The position numbers and the translations under genes are program-made. From contig NZ_CABGGS010000043.1 in the NCBI RefSeq assembly GCF_902158555.1, forward strand, positions 1-64,000: 64,000 nt of DNA. Direction: 5' to 3'. The notes below the pieces were generated by a model, which was not told the DNA's origin, ran no database searches, and saw nothing but the letters and a program-made list of their open reading frames with translations. Positions 29,887-43,205 of the stretch are shown one piece after another; position 1 is the first letter of the stretch; each line of letters starts with the position of its first letter. The stretch is from Klebsiella spallanzanii (GTDB lineage Bacteria; Pseudomonadota; Gammaproteobacteria; Enterobacterales; Enterobacteriaceae).

Positions 29887-31320
29887 TCAAACTAGCTGCT
29901 TGCGCTGGTTTGACGGCGGAATGGATAAAGACTCTCGATACTTAGCGACGGTGCGGCGTGCCACCATAATACCCTGATCGGATAACATGGTGGTCAGCTT
30001 ACTGTCGCTCAACGGCTTCGCGGGGTTTTCCGCGGCGATTAACTTCTTCACCAGCGCACGAATGGCCGTCGACGATGCTTCGCCGCCGCCTTCGGTGTTG
30101 ACATGGCTGGAGAAGAAATACTTCAGCTCAAAAATACCGCGTGGACTGTGCAGGTATTTTTGCGTGGTAACGCGTGAAATGGTGGATTCATGCATTTCGA
30201 CGGCCTGGGCAATATCTGCCAGAACCATCGGCTTCATAAACTCTTCACCTTGTTCAAAGAAAGCCTGCTGCTGTTCAACGATACAGCGGCTGACGCGCAG
30301 CAGCGTATCATTGCGGCTCTCCAGGCTCTTGATAAGCCAGCGAGCTTCCTGCAGATTACTGCGGATAAACTGACCGTCGGCATCATTGCGCGCGTTGTTA
30401 CCCATGGCGGCATAGTGCTGATTGATTTTCAGGCGCGGAAGACTATCTGAGTTGAGTTCAACCACCCAACGATCGTTAACCTTACGCACCAGAACATCAG
30501 GGATCACATATTCCGGTTCGCCGGTTTGAATGGACTGGCCTGGGCGCGGATCCAGCGACTGGATCAGATTCACCGCTTCCTTGAGTACTTCTTCTTTAAG
30601 GCGGGTTACGCGCATCAGGGTACGGAAATCATGATTGGCCAGCAGATCGAGATGATCGCTGATGATCAGGCGGGCTTCATCAAGCCACGGCGTCTCTTTA
30701 GCAAATTGTGAAAGCTGAACCAGCAGGCAGTCGCGCAGATCTTTGGCCGCTACGCCGACGGGGTCGAAACGCTGAATACGTTTGAGAACTGCTTCAACTT
30801 CTTCAAGTCCGATTTCATCATCGCCAATGCTCTCCACGATATCTTCAACAGAAACCGTGAGGTAGCCAGTATCATCAACGGCGTCAACGATAGAGGTGGC
30901 GATAGCGCGATCTGTATCGGTGAAAGGCGTGAGTTCGACTTGCCACATCAGGTAATCCTGCAGGCTCTGAGTGGTTTCACCCTGATAAATCGGCAGTTCA
31001 TCATCCTGGTAATCCACGCCGTTACCTGATGGTGTACCGGCGGTGTAAATCTCATCCCAGCTGGCATCAAGCGGCAGCTCTTCAGGCATATCTTTTTGCT
31101 CAAGAGCATCGACGGTATCCAGAGATTCGCGATCCTCGGCCTCTTTGGTTTCTACCTCGTCGTGAAGATCGGTTTGCTCGAGCAACGGGTTACTCTCCAG
31201 CGCCTGCTGGAGTTCCTGCTGGAGTTCTAACGTGGACAGCTGCAAAAGGCGAATTGCCTGCTGCAACTGTGGCGTCATGGCAAGCTGTTGGCTTAACCTT
31301 AATTGCAAACCTTGCTTCAT
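29887..31320 (-). CDS. rpoN: RNA polymerase sigma-54 factor
   Basis: A 477-residue sigma factor for nitrogen and other activator-dependent promoters. Start [12 protein letters not shown] at 31320 fits the family length; a TTG four codons upstream is the alternative. Region I (1-50) is Gln- and Leu-rich and binds activator. The acidic region II (about 50-110) follows, then the core-binding domain, the helix-turn-helix near residues 365-385, and the C-terminal RpoN box [10 protein letters not shown] that reads the -24 element. It starts 47 bases downstream of lptB. Confidence 0.97.
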   Translation of the reverse strand: MKQGLQLRLSQQLAMTPQLQQAIRLLQLSTLELQQELQQALESNPLLEQTDLHDEVETKEAEDRESLDTVDALEQKDMPEELPLDASWDEIYTAGTPSGNGVDYQDDELPIYQGETTQSLQDYLMWQVELTPFTDTDRAIATSIVDAVDDTGYLTVSVEDIVESIGDDEIGLEEVEAVLKRIQRFDPVGVAAKDLRDCLLVQLSQFAKETPWLDEARLIISDHLDLLANHDFRTLMRVTRLKEEVLKEAVNLIQSLDPRPGQSIQTGEPEYVIPDVLVRKVNDRWVVELNSDSLPRLKINQHYAAMGNNARNDADGQFIRSNLQEARWLIKSLESRNDTLLRVSRCIVEQQQAFFEQGEEFMKPMVLADIAQAVEMHESTISRVTTQKYLHSPRGIFELKYFFSSHVNTEGGGEASSTAIRALVKKLIAAENPAKPLSDSKLTTMLSDQGIMVARRTVAKYRESLSIPPSNQRKQLV

Positions 31321-31367
31321 ATTCAGGGCCAATATCTCCGGCTAAAACGTCTGTAACCTCTACCCTA

Positions 31368-32093
31368 TCAGAGTCTGAAGTCTTCCCCAAGATACACGCG
31401 CTTAACCTGCTCGTCTTCAAGGATTTGCTGCGGTGTGCCGTGGGCTATCAGGTGACCCTGGCTAACAATATATGCACGTTCGCAAACGGCCAGGGTTTCC
31501 CTGACGTTATGGTCGGTTATCAGTACGCCGAGACCGCTGTCGCGCAGGTGTTCAATAATACGTTTGATATCGATAACGGAAATGGGGTCAACGCCGGCAA
31601 AGGGTTCATCCAGCAGAATAAATTTCGGGTTGGCGGCCAACGCGCGGGCGATTTCGACGCGGCGGCGTTCACCACCGGAGAGCGCCTGGCCGATGTTATC
31701 GCGCAGATGCTCAATGTGAAACTCTTCCATCAGCTCTTTTGCACGGTCTTCACGCTGCTCATTGCTGAGATCGTCGCGAATCTGCAATACCGCCATCAAG
31801 TTATCGTAAACGCTCAGGCGACGGAAAATAGACGCTTCCTGCGGAAGATAGCCGATGCCGCGACGCGCACGGGCGTGTAGCGGCAGCAGGCTGATATCTT
31901 CATCATCAATAATAATGTTGCCAGCGTCGCGCGGTACGATACCGACGACCATATAGAACGTGGTTGTCTTACCGGCCCCGTTAGGGCCGAGCAGACCAAC
32001 TATCTCGCCGGAGTTGACGGTCAGACTGACGTCTTCCACCACGCGGCGGCCTTTATAGGCTTTAGCGAGATTCTTTGCAGTTAATGTTGCCAT
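31368..32093 (-). CDS. lptB: LPS export ABC transporter ATPase LptB
   Basis: A 241-residue ATPase that powers LPS extraction from the inner membrane with LptFG and LptC. Walker [10 protein letters not shown] is near residues 36-44, the signature SGGERRR near 139, Walker [11 protein letters not shown] near 158, and the switch His in ITDHNVRE. It follows lptA after 6 bases; essential in E. coli. Confidence 0.97.
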   Translation of the reverse strand: MATLTAKNLAKAYKGRRVVEDVSLTVNSGEIVGLLGPNGAGKTTTFYMVVGIVPRDAGNIIIDDEDISLLPLHARARRGIGYLPQEASIFRRLSVYDNLMAVLQIRDDLSNEQREDRAKELMEEFHIEHLRDNIGQALSGGERRRVEIARALAANPKFILLDEPFAGVDPISVIDIKRIIEHLRDSGLGVLITDHNVRETLAVCERAYIVSQGHLIAHGTPQQILEDEQVKRVYLGEDFRL

Positions 32094-32099
32094 AACGAA

Positions 32100-32645
32100 T
32101 TACTTACCCTTGTTTGGCTGAGCGTTGCCTTTGTCCTGCAGCTGCGAAGGAACCAGAACCGTGGTCACGCGCCCACCTTTATTGCTGAACGCCTGCATTT
32201 TCTGCTCTTTTACCAGATAGGTGATTTTGTCACCCTGAATATTGCTATCGATCTGTTCCAGATGTGCGTTACCGGTCAGAACGACAAAATCATTTTGCAG
32301 TTCATAATGCATTTTCGACGCGCGGCCTTTCACCGGTTTACCGTTATCCTGCATCTGGTAGAAAGTCGCCGGGTTACCGTAACCGTCGATAACCTCTTTG
32401 CCTTTCTCTCCGCCAGGACGCGTGACAACAACCTTATCGGCGTTGATTTTGATGGTTCCCTGGGTGACGACGACATTACCGGTAAAGGTGACAACATTAC
32501 CCTGCATATCCAGCGACTGCTGATCGGATTCAATATGAATCGGCTGATCGGTATCGCCCGTCTTTGCCTGTGCCGACAGGCTGGCGGCCAGTAAGGCGCT
32601 GGCGAGCGCAATCTTAAGGCTGAGTTTGTTTGTTCTGAATTTCAT
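32100..32645 (-). CDS. lptA: Periplasmic LPS transport bridge protein LptA
   Basis: A 181-residue secreted protein whose beta-jelly-roll units stack into the bridge carrying LPS across the periplasm. The signal peptide ends ASLSAQA near residue 27; mature KTGDTDQPIHIESDQQ matches the family. ATG 32645 was chosen over the frame's earlier Met because E. coli LptA starts MKF. It overlaps the end of lptC by 32 bases, so translation is probably coupled. Confidence 0.95.
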   Translation of the reverse strand: MKFRTNKLSLKIALASALLAASLSAQAKTGDTDQPIHIESDQQSLDMQGNVVTFTGNVVVTQGTIKINADKVVVTRPGGEKGKEVIDGYGNPATFYQMQDNGKPVKGRASKMHYELQNDFVVLTGNAHLEQIDSNIQGDKITYLVKEQKMQAFSNKGGRVTTVLVPSQLQDKGNAQPNKGK

Positions 32646-33189
32646 AAGAGGTTCTAACCTTTTCAATCAGCTCGGCAGTTTTGCTGCGTAGGTTTCCGCG
32701 CATTTTCAGGCCGCTGGAATTAAATGTTGTCCCGTACAACGTCACCATGTCATCGGAGGTAACATCCTGCGTCACCAGGTTTATCTGGGCGTTATCCGTC
32801 GTAATTTTGCGTAATTGAGAATCCGCCGTTAGCGCATTCACTTCAACGTGTCCGTAAAGATACAGCATGCGGTCGTTCGTCAACTTGGCTTTATCCGCTT
32901 TGATGGACCAGGTCGGTACTTTATTGGTATCAAAAGTGGTCATCACCGGCTTGGCAAACCACGAGAGCTGCTGTTCGGAAAAATACTCTACATGTTCAGC
33001 AATCAACCGGTAGTTAAGCGCCCCTTCAGGGCTATAAACAACGGTATCGGTATGTTCGCTGGTATACGTCGGGTCATCAGGATTGACCGCCTGCTGGGGA
33101 GTATCGTCCGTACCCGCCAGATTCAGACCGATTAGAATCAGCGCGACCAGCGACAGTAAAATGATAACCCAACGCCTGGTTTTACTCAT
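32614..33189 (-). CDS. lptC: LPS export protein LptC
   Basis: A 191-residue bitopic protein with one N-terminal membrane helix (about 7-25) and a periplasmic jelly-roll domain that receives LPS from LptBFG and passes it to LptA. Length equals E. coli. It overlaps kdsC by 4 bases and lptA by 32 bases. Confidence 0.96.
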   Translation of the reverse strand: MSKTRRWVIILLSLVALILIGLNLAGTDDTPQQAVNPDDPTYTSEHTDTVVYSPEGALNYRLIAEHVEYFSEQQLSWFAKPVMTTFDTNKVPTWSIKADKAKLTNDRMLYLYGHVEVNALTADSQLRKITTDNAQINLVTQDVTSDDMVTLYGTTFNSSGLKMRGNLRSKTAELIEKVRTSYEIQNKQTQP

Positions 33190-33752
33190 ATAGATTGCCC
33201 TTTGGCCTCATCCAACTTGCCCTGCGCCAATAGTAGCAAATCGCAAACTTCGCGTACCGCTCCACGACCGCCATTGATACGAGTGACGTAATCCGCGCGC
33301 GGGATCAGCAACGGATGCGCATCTGCTACCGCTACGCTTAAACCGACTTCAGCCATAACCGGCCAGTCAATGAGATCGTCACCAATGTAGGCTACTTCAT
33401 CTGCACGAACGGCCAGCTTGTTGAGTAATTCATGAAACGCTAAAAGCTTATTGGACTGTCCCTGGTACAGATGCGTGATGCCCAGCGTCTGGCAACGGTC
33501 TTCCACCAGTTTAGCTTTTCGCCCGGTAATTATCGCCACTTCAATATCTGAAGTCAGGGCGCAGCGGATGCCGTAGCCATCGCGCACGTTAAACGCTTTC
33601 AGCTCTTCGCCATTGTTGCCCATGTAGATAAGGCCATCGGACAGGACGCCATCTACGTCGAGGATCAATAATCGGATCTTCGCCGCACGGTCGATAAAGT
33701 CCCGGCTTACCGGCCCATAGCAAGTCGACAACCGGGCATCAGCATTATTCAT
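33186..33752 (-). CDS. kdsC: KDO-8-phosphate phosphatase
   Basis: A 188-residue HAD phosphatase that makes KDO for LPS. The nucleophile motif LDVDGVLSDG (D32, D34), the TGRK motif near residue 78 and the distal GDDLIDWPVM acidic motif are all present. It functions as a tetramer in the family. It lies between kdsD and lptC. Confidence 0.97.
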   Translation of the reverse strand: MNNADARLSTCYGPVSRDFIDRAAKIRLLILDVDGVLSDGLIYMGNNGEELKAFNVRDGYGIRCALTSDIEVAIITGRKAKLVEDRCQTLGITHLYQGQSNKLLAFHELLNKLAVRADEVAYIGDDLIDWPVMAEVGLSVAVADAHPLLIPRADYVTRINGGRGAVREVCDLLLLAQGKLDEAKGQSI

Positions 33753-33766
33753 TATTTTTTCCTTAC

Positions 33767-34753
33767 TTACACTACGCCTGCGCGCAGGAGATCGTGCATA
33801 TGTACCACACCCAGCAGACGGTCGCCATCGGCAACCAATACGCAGGTGATATGGCGGGATTGCATCAGGTTGAGCGCATCAACGGCCAGCGTACCGGGAC
33901 GAATACGGATACCACCCCGCGTCATGACCTCAGCAATGCTGGCGTTACGCATATCAACCCCGGTATCGAATACCCGGCGCAGATCGCCATCGGTGAAGAT
34001 GCCGATGATATTCATTTCATCATCGCAGATAGCGGTCATGCCTAAATTTTTGCGCGTTATTTCTAACAGCGCATCGCGCAGCGTTGCCTGCAGGCCCACA
34101 TACGGAATTTCATCGCCGGTGTGCATAATATCATTGACCCGCAGCAGCAGCTTACGACCCAGCGCACCGCCAGGATGCGACAGGGCAAAATCCTCAGCGG
34201 TAAAGCCGCGGGCCTCGAGTAGCGCCACAGCCAGCGCATCGCCCATCACCAGCGCAGCGGTGGTACTTGAGGTTGGCGCCAAACCTAACGGGCAGGCCTC
34301 TTTGGGGACCTTCACGCACAAATGAATATCTGCCGCGCGCCCCATGCTGCTTTCCGGACGGCTGGTCATACAAATTAATGCCACCTGCTGACGTTTGAGC
34401 ACCGGAATCAGCGCGAGAATTTCGTTTGATTCACCTGAATTCGATAGGGCGATAACCACGTCGTGTGGGGTTACCATACCTAAATCGCCATGGGCGGCTT
34501 CGCCTGGATGAACAAAAAAGGATGACGTGCCGGTACTGGCAAACGTCGCCGCCATTTTACGTCCGATATGGCCGGATTTCCCCATTCCCATGATGACGAC
34601 TTTGCCGCTACAGCGAAAAATCGTCTCGCAGGCGCGGGTAAAATCTTCATTAATGTACCGATCGAGCTGGGCCAGACCTTCACGTTCAATTTCCAGAACC
34701 TCGCGGCCTGCCCGTTGAAAGTCAAAATCCGCTGGCAAATCTATTTGCGACAT
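33767..34753 (-). CDS. kdsD: D-arabinose 5-phosphate isomerase
   Basis: A 328-residue enzyme converting ribulose 5-phosphate to arabinose 5-phosphate, the first KDO step. An N-terminal SIS domain (about 40-185, with GMGKSGHIGRK and SNSGESNE) is followed by two CBS domains (about 210-320). Start MSQIDLPADFD at 34753 matches the E. coli length; the frame opens six codons earlier, overlapping yrbG. It is followed by kdsC after 14 bases. Confidence 0.97.
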   Translation of the reverse strand: MSQIDLPADFDFQRAGREVLEIEREGLAQLDRYINEDFTRACETIFRCSGKVVIMGMGKSGHIGRKMAATFASTGTSSFFVHPGEAAHGDLGMVTPHDVVIALSNSGESNEILALIPVLKRQQVALICMTSRPESSMGRAADIHLCVKVPKEACPLGLAPTSSTTAALVMGDALAVALLEARGFTAEDFALSHPGGALGRKLLLRVNDIMHTGDEIPYVGLQATLRDALLEITRKNLGMTAICDDEMNIIGIFTDGDLRRVFDTGVDMRNASIAEVMTRGGIRIRPGTLAVDALNLMQSRHITCVLVADGDRLLGVVHMHDLLRAGVV

Positions 34754-34767
34754 AGTGTTATCCCGAA

Positions 34768-35745
34768 TCATTCAACGAAGAGCGGCGCTGTCCAGTACAG
34801 CATCGCTAACCAAAGCACAAAACCACCGACCAGCAGGGCACCGGTAAGGCGACCGGGCTGTTGTTTACGCCGCCAGCACAGTAGGGCAAAGATCAGGCTG
34901 ACCAGCAGCATGACGCCATAGTCGCGAGTAAAGGCCTCGGCGGCGAAAGTGCCGGGCGCAATCAACGCGGGAAGCCCGAGGACCAGCACAATATTAAGAA
35001 TATTAGCGCCAATGATATTCCCGATGGCGATATCATTTTCACCTTTTCGCGCCCCGGCGATGGCGGTTGCCAGTTCTGGTAGGCTAGTACCTATAGCGAT
35101 AACCGTTAACCCAACGGTCAGTTCACTGATGGCAAAAAAGTTTGCCAGTACCGTGGCGTTATCCACCACCATACGCGTGGCTATTGGCATCACAATCATC
35201 GCAACGCCCAGCCAAAGCAGGGCGACGGGGAGCGATCCTTCACGTGGAAGCTCTGCCAGCTGTTCGCGGGTCAGGCTATCGCTGCCCTGGCGTTCCGCAA
35301 GCCGGGCGATTTTGATTGTGAACAGGAGCCAAAGTATTGCCAGCGCCAGCAAAAAAAGGCCATCCATACGCGTAAGCTGACCGTCATATAGCACAAAGCC
35401 TGCCAGTAAACTGACCAGCAACATTAGCGGTAATTCGCGGCGCAGGATATCAGAATGCACGGTAAAAGGTTGAAACAGCGCAGTGAGGCCGAGGATTAGT
35501 AGAATATTGGTGATGTTAGAACCAAGCGCGGTACCAATCGCCAGATCGGTTTGCCCGTGCAGGGAAGCGGCGGCGGAAACGATGATCTCCGGTAAACTGG
35601 TACCGATGCTGACCACCGTCATCCCAATAATGAGTGGGGGGATCCCCAACATACGGCAGAGTATTGAAGCGGCGTAGACCAGACGATCGGCGCTGTAGAC
35701 AACCAGCAATAAACCAATAATTAACAGAGCCGTCGCTAAGAGCAT
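34768..35745 (-). CDS. yrbG: Inner-membrane calcium/sodium antiporter family protein YrbG
   Basis: A 325-residue CaCA-superfamily protein with about ten membrane helices. The two family repeats are seen as GTSLPEIIVSAAA near residue 48 and GTSLPELATAIAG near 220. Transport has not been clearly shown for the E. coli protein. It is first in the minus-strand kds-lpt-rpoN operon and divergent from mlaF across 209 bases. Confidence 0.95.
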   Translation of the reverse strand: MLLATALLIIGLLLVVYSADRLVYAASILCRMLGIPPLIIGMTVVSIGTSLPEIIVSAAASLHGQTDLAIGTALGSNITNILLILGLTALFQPFTVHSDILRRELPLMLLVSLLAGFVLYDGQLTRMDGLFLLALAILWLLFTIKIARLAERQGSDSLTREQLAELPREGSLPVALLWLGVAMIVMPIATRMVVDNATVLANFFAISELTVGLTVIAIGTSLPELATAIAGARKGENDIAIGNIIGANILNIVLVLGLPALIAPGTFAAEAFTRDYGVMLLVSLIFALLCWRRKQQPGRLTGALLVGGFVLWLAMLYWTAPLFVE

Positions 35746-35954
35746 CTAAAGTCCTTTCTTCAGGTATAATCGTCGCCTCGCTGGCCGTCCGTAGGCAGCG
35801 TAACGAATTCTTAATTTTGACTTTATGTGTGCCAAAAGTAAAACAAATGCCAGCTTTGGCTAACTCAGGCAGGTAAGATTCTGTAAAAATGTTGGGTTTG
35901 TGGTGAAAGAAAGCGCCATGCTTAGCCCGATGGGTGTCTAGTAAGGATGATTTT

Positions 35955-37557
<1,603 letters not shown>

Positions 37558-37561
37558 GTTC

Positions 37562-38113
37562 ATGCAAACGAGAAAAAATGAAATCTGGGTAGGAGTGTTC
37601 TTACTGGTTGCGCTGCTGGCCGCGCTGTTTGTCTGCCTCAAGGCGGCAAACGTGACCTCATTGCGTACCGAACCGACCTATAGGCTTTATGCTACCTTTG
37701 ACAATATTGGCGGTCTGAAAGCGCGATCTCCGGTACGTATTGGCGGCGTGGTGGTTGGACGAGTCGCGGATATCACCCTCGACCCGAAAACCTATCTGCC
37801 ACGTGTGGCGCTCGATATCGATGAGCGTTACAACCACATTCCGGATACCAGCTCGCTGGCAATCAGAACTTCCGGCCTGCTGGGCGAACAGTATCTGGCG
37901 ATGAACATTGGCTTTGAAGACCCTGAGCTGGGAACATCTATCCTTAAAGATGGCGGCACCATTCAGGACACCAAATCCGCAATGGTGCTGGAGGATCTGA
38001 TTGGTCAGTTCCTTTACAACAGTAAGGGGAGTGACAATAAGAATTCTGGCGATGATCAGGTGGCGGGAGAGAGTCATACTGACGCTACGCAGCCAGCCGG
38101 TACGACGCATTAA
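37562..38113 (+). CDS. mlaD: Mla complex MCE protein MlaD
   Basis: A 183-residue protein with one N-terminal helix (about 8-28) and an MCE domain (about 39-115, with IGGLKARSPVRIGGVVVG) that forms a hexameric ring holding lipid. Start MQTRKNEIWVG matches the family; an earlier Met at 37547 lies inside mlaE. Confidence 0.96.
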   Translation: MQTRKNEIWVGVFLLVALLAALFVCLKAANVTSLRTEPTYRLYATFDNIGGLKARSPVRIGGVVVGRVADITLDPKTYLPRVALDIDERYNHIPDTSSLAIRTSGLLGEQYLAMNIGFEDPELGTSILKDGGTIQDTKSAMVLEDLIGQFLYNSKGSDNKNSGDDQVAGESHTDATQPAGTTH

Positions 38114-38131
38114 TTTCAGGAGAGATAAGAT

Positions 38132-38767
38132 ATGTTTAAACGCTTACTAATGGTCGCCATGCTGGTGATTGCACCCTTAACAGCGGCGACCGCTGCGGAT
38201 CAATCTAATCCGTATAAGCTGATGGACGAAGCAGCGCAGAAAACGTTCGATCGCCTGAAGAACGAACAGCCTAAAATCCAGGCTAATCCGAACTATCTGC
38301 GCGACATCGTCGATCAGGAACTTCTGCCATATGTTCAGGTGAAATATGCCGGCGCGCTGGTGCTGGGTCGTTATTACAAAGAAGCGACACCCGCGCAGCG
38401 TGAAGCTTATTTTGCCGCCTTCCGCGAATATCTGAAACAGGCCTACGGCCAGGCGTTGGCAATGTACCACGGTCAGACCTATCAGATTGCACCTGAACAG
38501 CCGCTGGGTGATGCGACCATCATTCCTATCCGTGTGACCATCCTTGACCCGAACGGCCGCCCACCGGTGCGTCTGGATTTTCAGTGGCGTAAAAATACCC
38601 AGACCGGCAACTGGCAGGCTTACGATATGATTGCAGAAGGAGTGAGCATGATTACCACCAAACAGAACGAGTGGAGCGATCTGCTGCGTACTAAAGGCGT
38701 CGATGGTCTGACGGCGCAGCTGAAGGCAAGCTCCGCGCAGCCGATTACCCTGGAACAGAAAAAATAA
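38132..38767 (+). CDS. mlaC: Periplasmic phospholipid carrier MlaC
   Basis: A 211-residue protein that shuttles lipids between MlaA at the outer membrane and MlaD. The signal peptide ends LTAATA near residue 21. The conserved core includes [20 protein letters not shown]. Its stop overlaps the mlaB start as TAATG. Confidence 0.96.
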   Translation: MFKRLLMVAMLVIAPLTAATAADQSNPYKLMDEAAQKTFDRLKNEQPKIQANPNYLRDIVDQELLPYVQVKYAGALVLGRYYKEATPAQREAYFAAFREYLKQAYGQALAMYHGQTYQIAPEQPLGDATIIPIRVTILDPNGRPPVRLDFQWRKNTQTGNWQAYDMIAEGVSMITTKQNEWSDLLRTKGVDGLTAQLKASSAQPITLEQKK

Positions 38768-39057
38768 TGACCGGGCAGCTGAGCTGGGCTCGCGATGGTG
38801 AGACGCTGGCGCTGCGCGGTGAGCTGGACCAGGATCTGCTGGTCCCGCTCTGGGAGGATCGCGCTCAGGCGACGGATGGCGTGTTGGCGATCGATCTGAG
38901 TGAAGTGACCCGTGTGGACACCGCCGGGCTGGCGCTATTAGTGCATTTTATCGCGCTGGTTCGTCGGCAGGGTCGGGAAGCGAAGTTGACCGGTAAGAGT
39001 GAAAATCTGCAAACCCTGGTCAGGTTGTACAACCTTCCTGCTGATATGATCCCATAG
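38767..39057 (+). CDS. mlaB: Mla complex STAS-domain protein MlaB
   Basis: A 96-residue cytoplasmic STAS protein that stabilises MlaF. The conserved loop is VTRVDTAGLALLVH with the Thr used in the family. It closes the mla operon before the terminator at 39090-39125. The sequence is more diverged from E. coli than its neighbours. Confidence 0.94.
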   Translation: MTGQLSWARDGETLALRGELDQDLLVPLWEDRAQATDGVLAIDLSEVTRVDTAGLALLVHFIALVRRQGREAKLTGKSENLQTLVRLYNLPADMIP

Positions 39058-39089
39058 TTTTTCAGTGCCTTACTACTGAAGCTATTCTG

Positions 39090-39125
39090 AAAGCCCCATC
39101 AAACTTTTCGATGGGGCTTTTTGCT
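39090..39125 (+). terminator. Rho-independent terminator after mlaB
   Basis: AAAGCCCCAT at 39090-39099 pairs with ATGGGGCTTT at 39111-39120, and T residues continue to 39122. Confidence 0.9.
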
Positions 39126-39192
39126 TGTTTAAGACCGCGTCACTTTCCTCTAAGATGTTGGGCTGTTTTCACTATCAGATAAATTTTAGCCC

Positions 39193-39447
39193 ATGGAAAA
39201 TCATGAAATTCAGACCGTGCTGATGAACGCACTCTCCCTTCAGGAAGTCCACGTCTCTGGCGATGGCAGCCACTTTCAGGTTATTGCTGTGGGTGAGATG
39301 TTCGACGGCATGAGCCGGGTCAAGAAGCAACAGGCTATCTACGCCCCGCTGATGGAATATATTGCCGATAACCGCATCCATGCTCTGTCGATTAAAGCGT
39401 TTACTCCGCAGGAGTGGGCGCGAGACCGCAAACTAAATGGTTTATAA
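39193..39447 (+). CDS. ibaG: BolA-family iron metabolism protein IbaG
   Basis: An 84-residue BolA-like protein with the family signature [17 protein letters not shown] and a conserved invariant His. BolA proteins partner with monothiol glutaredoxins (GrxD) on a shared [2Fe-2S] cluster. It is followed after 54 bases by murA and likely shares its transcript. Confidence 0.94.
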   Translation: MENHEIQTVLMNALSLQEVHVSGDGSHFQVIAVGEMFDGMSRVKKQQAIYAPLMEYIADNRIHALSIKAFTPQEWARDRKLNGL

Positions 39448-39486
39448 GCTGTGGGGATGTTCCCCACAGCGTATGTGAATTCTTAA

Positions 39487-40761
<1,275 letters not shown>

Positions 40762-40775
40762 GTCTCTGACGGCAG

Positions 40776-40804
40776 CAGCCCTCCGACGGTTGTTCGAGGG
40801 CTGT
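40776..40804 (+). terminator. Terminator hairpin after murA
   Basis: CAGCCCTC at 40776-40783 and GAGGGCTG at 40796-40803 with a 12-base loop; only a short TTGT follows. It sits between convergent murA and sfsB. Confidence 0.65.
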
Positions 40805-40820
40805 TGTCCGTAGCCTTGCT

Positions 40821-41093
40821 TTACTTGTTACTCTTTCTTTGGCGCATCATCTGCGTTCTGTCGATAAACTGATGGGTATGGGGATCGTGATAGCGCGATG
40901 GCCAGATAACCCATGGTGTTGTATCCAGCGCGTTCGCAATAATTAGCTCGCCTTTAGGCCATGGTCGAGTTAACGCATTGGCAAGCGTTGAAGAACTTAA
41001 GCCATTGCGTCGTGATTCAGCCGCCAGCGACGTCCCTTTTTTACGCAACCCGGCAATAATATCCGCCGGATGCCAGTCGATGAACTTATCCAT
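40821..41093 (-). CDS. sfsB: Ner-like DNA-binding protein SfsB (Nlp)
   Basis: A 90-residue protein similar to phage Mu Ner, with a helix-turn-helix in about residues 20-48 (AESRRNGLSSSTLANAL) and the Ner-family W-P-S-R-Y stretch. In E. coli it was found as a high-copy activator of maltose genes without CRP. It was probably captured from a phage long ago, since it is conserved at this place in enterobacteria. Confidence 0.92.
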   Translation of the reverse strand: MDKFIDWHPADIIAGLRKKGTSLAAESRRNGLSSSTLANALTRPWPKGELIIANALDTTPWVIWPSRYHDPHTHQFIDRTQMMRQRKSNK

Positions 41094-41254
41094 AAATTCT
41101 CCTGGTTGTGAGGTTTCTGATCGTCCTGAACGGGCGATGAAATAACTATACCTTTAGTTCCAGTAATGTTCTAACAAGTTCTTTTTATGGATCTGAGATT
41201 AGGAATATATCAATAGATTAGTAGTAAAGATTGTATTTCGGATTTTACTGGAAC

Positions 41255-41277
41255 TTCCCCGCAGGCTGCGCGGGGAA
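41255..41277 (-). terminator. Hairpin downstream of ispB
   Basis: TTCCCCGC at 41255-41262 and GCGGGGAA at 41270-41277, 8-bp stem with a 7-base loop, 13 bases beyond the ispB stop on its strand. It is followed by GTTCC rather than a clear U-tract. Confidence 0.65.
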
Positions 41278-41289
41278 GAAAGGCGGGGA

Positions 41290-42261
41290 TTAGTGATCGC
41301 GCTGTACAGCAATGTGGGCAAGTCCAATAAGCGCTTCGCGCCATGGAGAATCCGGCAGAATCTGGAGGGCGGTAATGGCTTTATCCGCTTCTTCTTCTGC
41401 ACGCTGTTGAGTCCATTCGAGCGAGCCGCAGGCTGCCATAGTTTCCAGCACAGCTTCCAGAAGATGGCGGCCATTACCTTGTTCAATCGCTCCACGAATC
41501 ATGGCGGATTGCTCCGCGGTACCGTGACGCATGGCGTGCAGCAGCGGTAGAGTCGGTTTACCTTCGTTCAGATCATCGCCAACGTTTTTACCGAGGCGCC
41601 CGCCATCTGAACTGTAGTCAAGTAAATCGTCGATCAGCTGGAAAGCGGTGCCCAGATAGCGCCCGTAATCCTGCAACGCTTTTTCTTGTTCAGCGGTACA
41701 ATCGGCCAGAATTCCGGAACATTGCGCTGCGGCTTCAAACAAACGCGCAGTCTTACTGTAAATGACCCGCATGTAGTTTTCTTCTGTAATATCGGGGTCG
41801 TTGACGTTCATTAATTGCAGGACTTCGCCTTCAGCAATAACGTTAACGGCTTCTGACATCACCTCCAGCACTTTTAATGAGCCAAGGCTGGTCATCATCT
41901 GAAAGGCGCGAGTATAGATAAAATCGCCTACCAGAACGCTGGCCGCGTTGCCGAATGCTGCGTTTGCCGTGGCTTTACCACGACGCATATCTGACTCATC
42001 AACGACATCATCATGCAGTAGAGTGGCGGTATGGATAAATTCGATCAGTGCGGCAATGGCAACGTGTGCGTTTCCCTGATACCCAACGGCACGTGCGGCC
42101 AGAACGGCGATCATTGGGCGAATACGTTTACCGCCGCCGCTAACAATGTAATAGCCTAACTGATTGATAAGCTGAACATCAGAGTCGAGTTGCTCAAGGA
42201 TTGTCGCATTGACGCCCGCCATATCCTGCGCGGTTAACTCATTGATTTTTTCTAAATTCAT
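41290..42261 (-). CDS. ispB: Octaprenyl diphosphate synthase IspB
   Basis: A 323-residue prenyltransferase that makes the C40 side chain of ubiquinone and menaquinone. The first Asp-rich motif LLHDDVVDESD is near residue 84 and the second QLIDDLLDY near 211. MNLEKINEL at 42261 is the family start; the frame continues 12 codons upstream. It is divergent from rplU. Confidence 0.97.
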   Translation of the reverse strand: MNLEKINELTAQDMAGVNATILEQLDSDVQLINQLGYYIVSGGGKRIRPMIAVLAARAVGYQGNAHVAIAALIEFIHTATLLHDDVVDESDMRRGKATANAAFGNAASVLVGDFIYTRAFQMMTSLGSLKVLEVMSEAVNVIAEGEVLQLMNVNDPDITEENYMRVIYSKTARLFEAAAQCSGILADCTAEQEKALQDYGRYLGTAFQLIDDLLDYSSDGGRLGKNVGDDLNEGKPTLPLLHAMRHGTAEQSAMIRGAIEQGNGRHLLEAVLETMAACGSLEWTQQRAEEEADKAITALQILPDSPWREALIGLAHIAVQRDH

Positions 42262-42421
42262 CGCAAAAGCCGGGCCAAATGTCCTGTTACCGCGCATCCG
42301 AATGGGATCACAGAAGGATTAAGATAGAATTAAAAGAATATATGATTGTACTGAAAAATTGCCGTAGATAAACGTTGGAGTGACAGTTGTGTTTTTTTTC
42401 TGCGTTGATCGCTGATCGCTC

Positions 42422-42450
42422 TTGTCAAAGGCTCGCGTTTTGCGTAATAT
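42422..42450 (+). promoter_or_regulatory. Sigma-70 promoter of rplU-rpmA-yhbE-obgE
   Basis: TTGTCA at 42422-42427, 17-bp spacer, TAATAT at 42445-42450, then a GC-rich discriminator TCGCGCCC typical of growth-rate-controlled promoters. This leaves a leader of about 65 bases. Confidence 0.85.
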
Positions 42451-42476
42451 TCGCGCCCTATTGTGAATATTTATAG

Positions 42477-42833
<357 letters not shown>

Positions 42834-42852
42834 GACCTGAGGAGAGATTTAA

Positions 42853-43110
<258 letters not shown>

Positions 43111-43135
43111 GTTTTTCGTGGTCCGGTAACGGATT

Positions 43136-43165
43136 AAAGCCCCGCAACGTGTTGCGGGGCTTTTT
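43136..43165 (+). terminator. Rho-independent terminator after rpmA
   Basis: AAAGCCCCGCAAC at 43136-43148 and GTTGCGGGGCTTT at 43151-43163 with a 2-base gap (in practice a 4-base loop) and five T from 43161. Confidence 0.93.
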
Positions 43166-43205
43166 ACATTGAAAACCCGGAAAATTTTCTGCAGGGAAAA
43201 CGGGC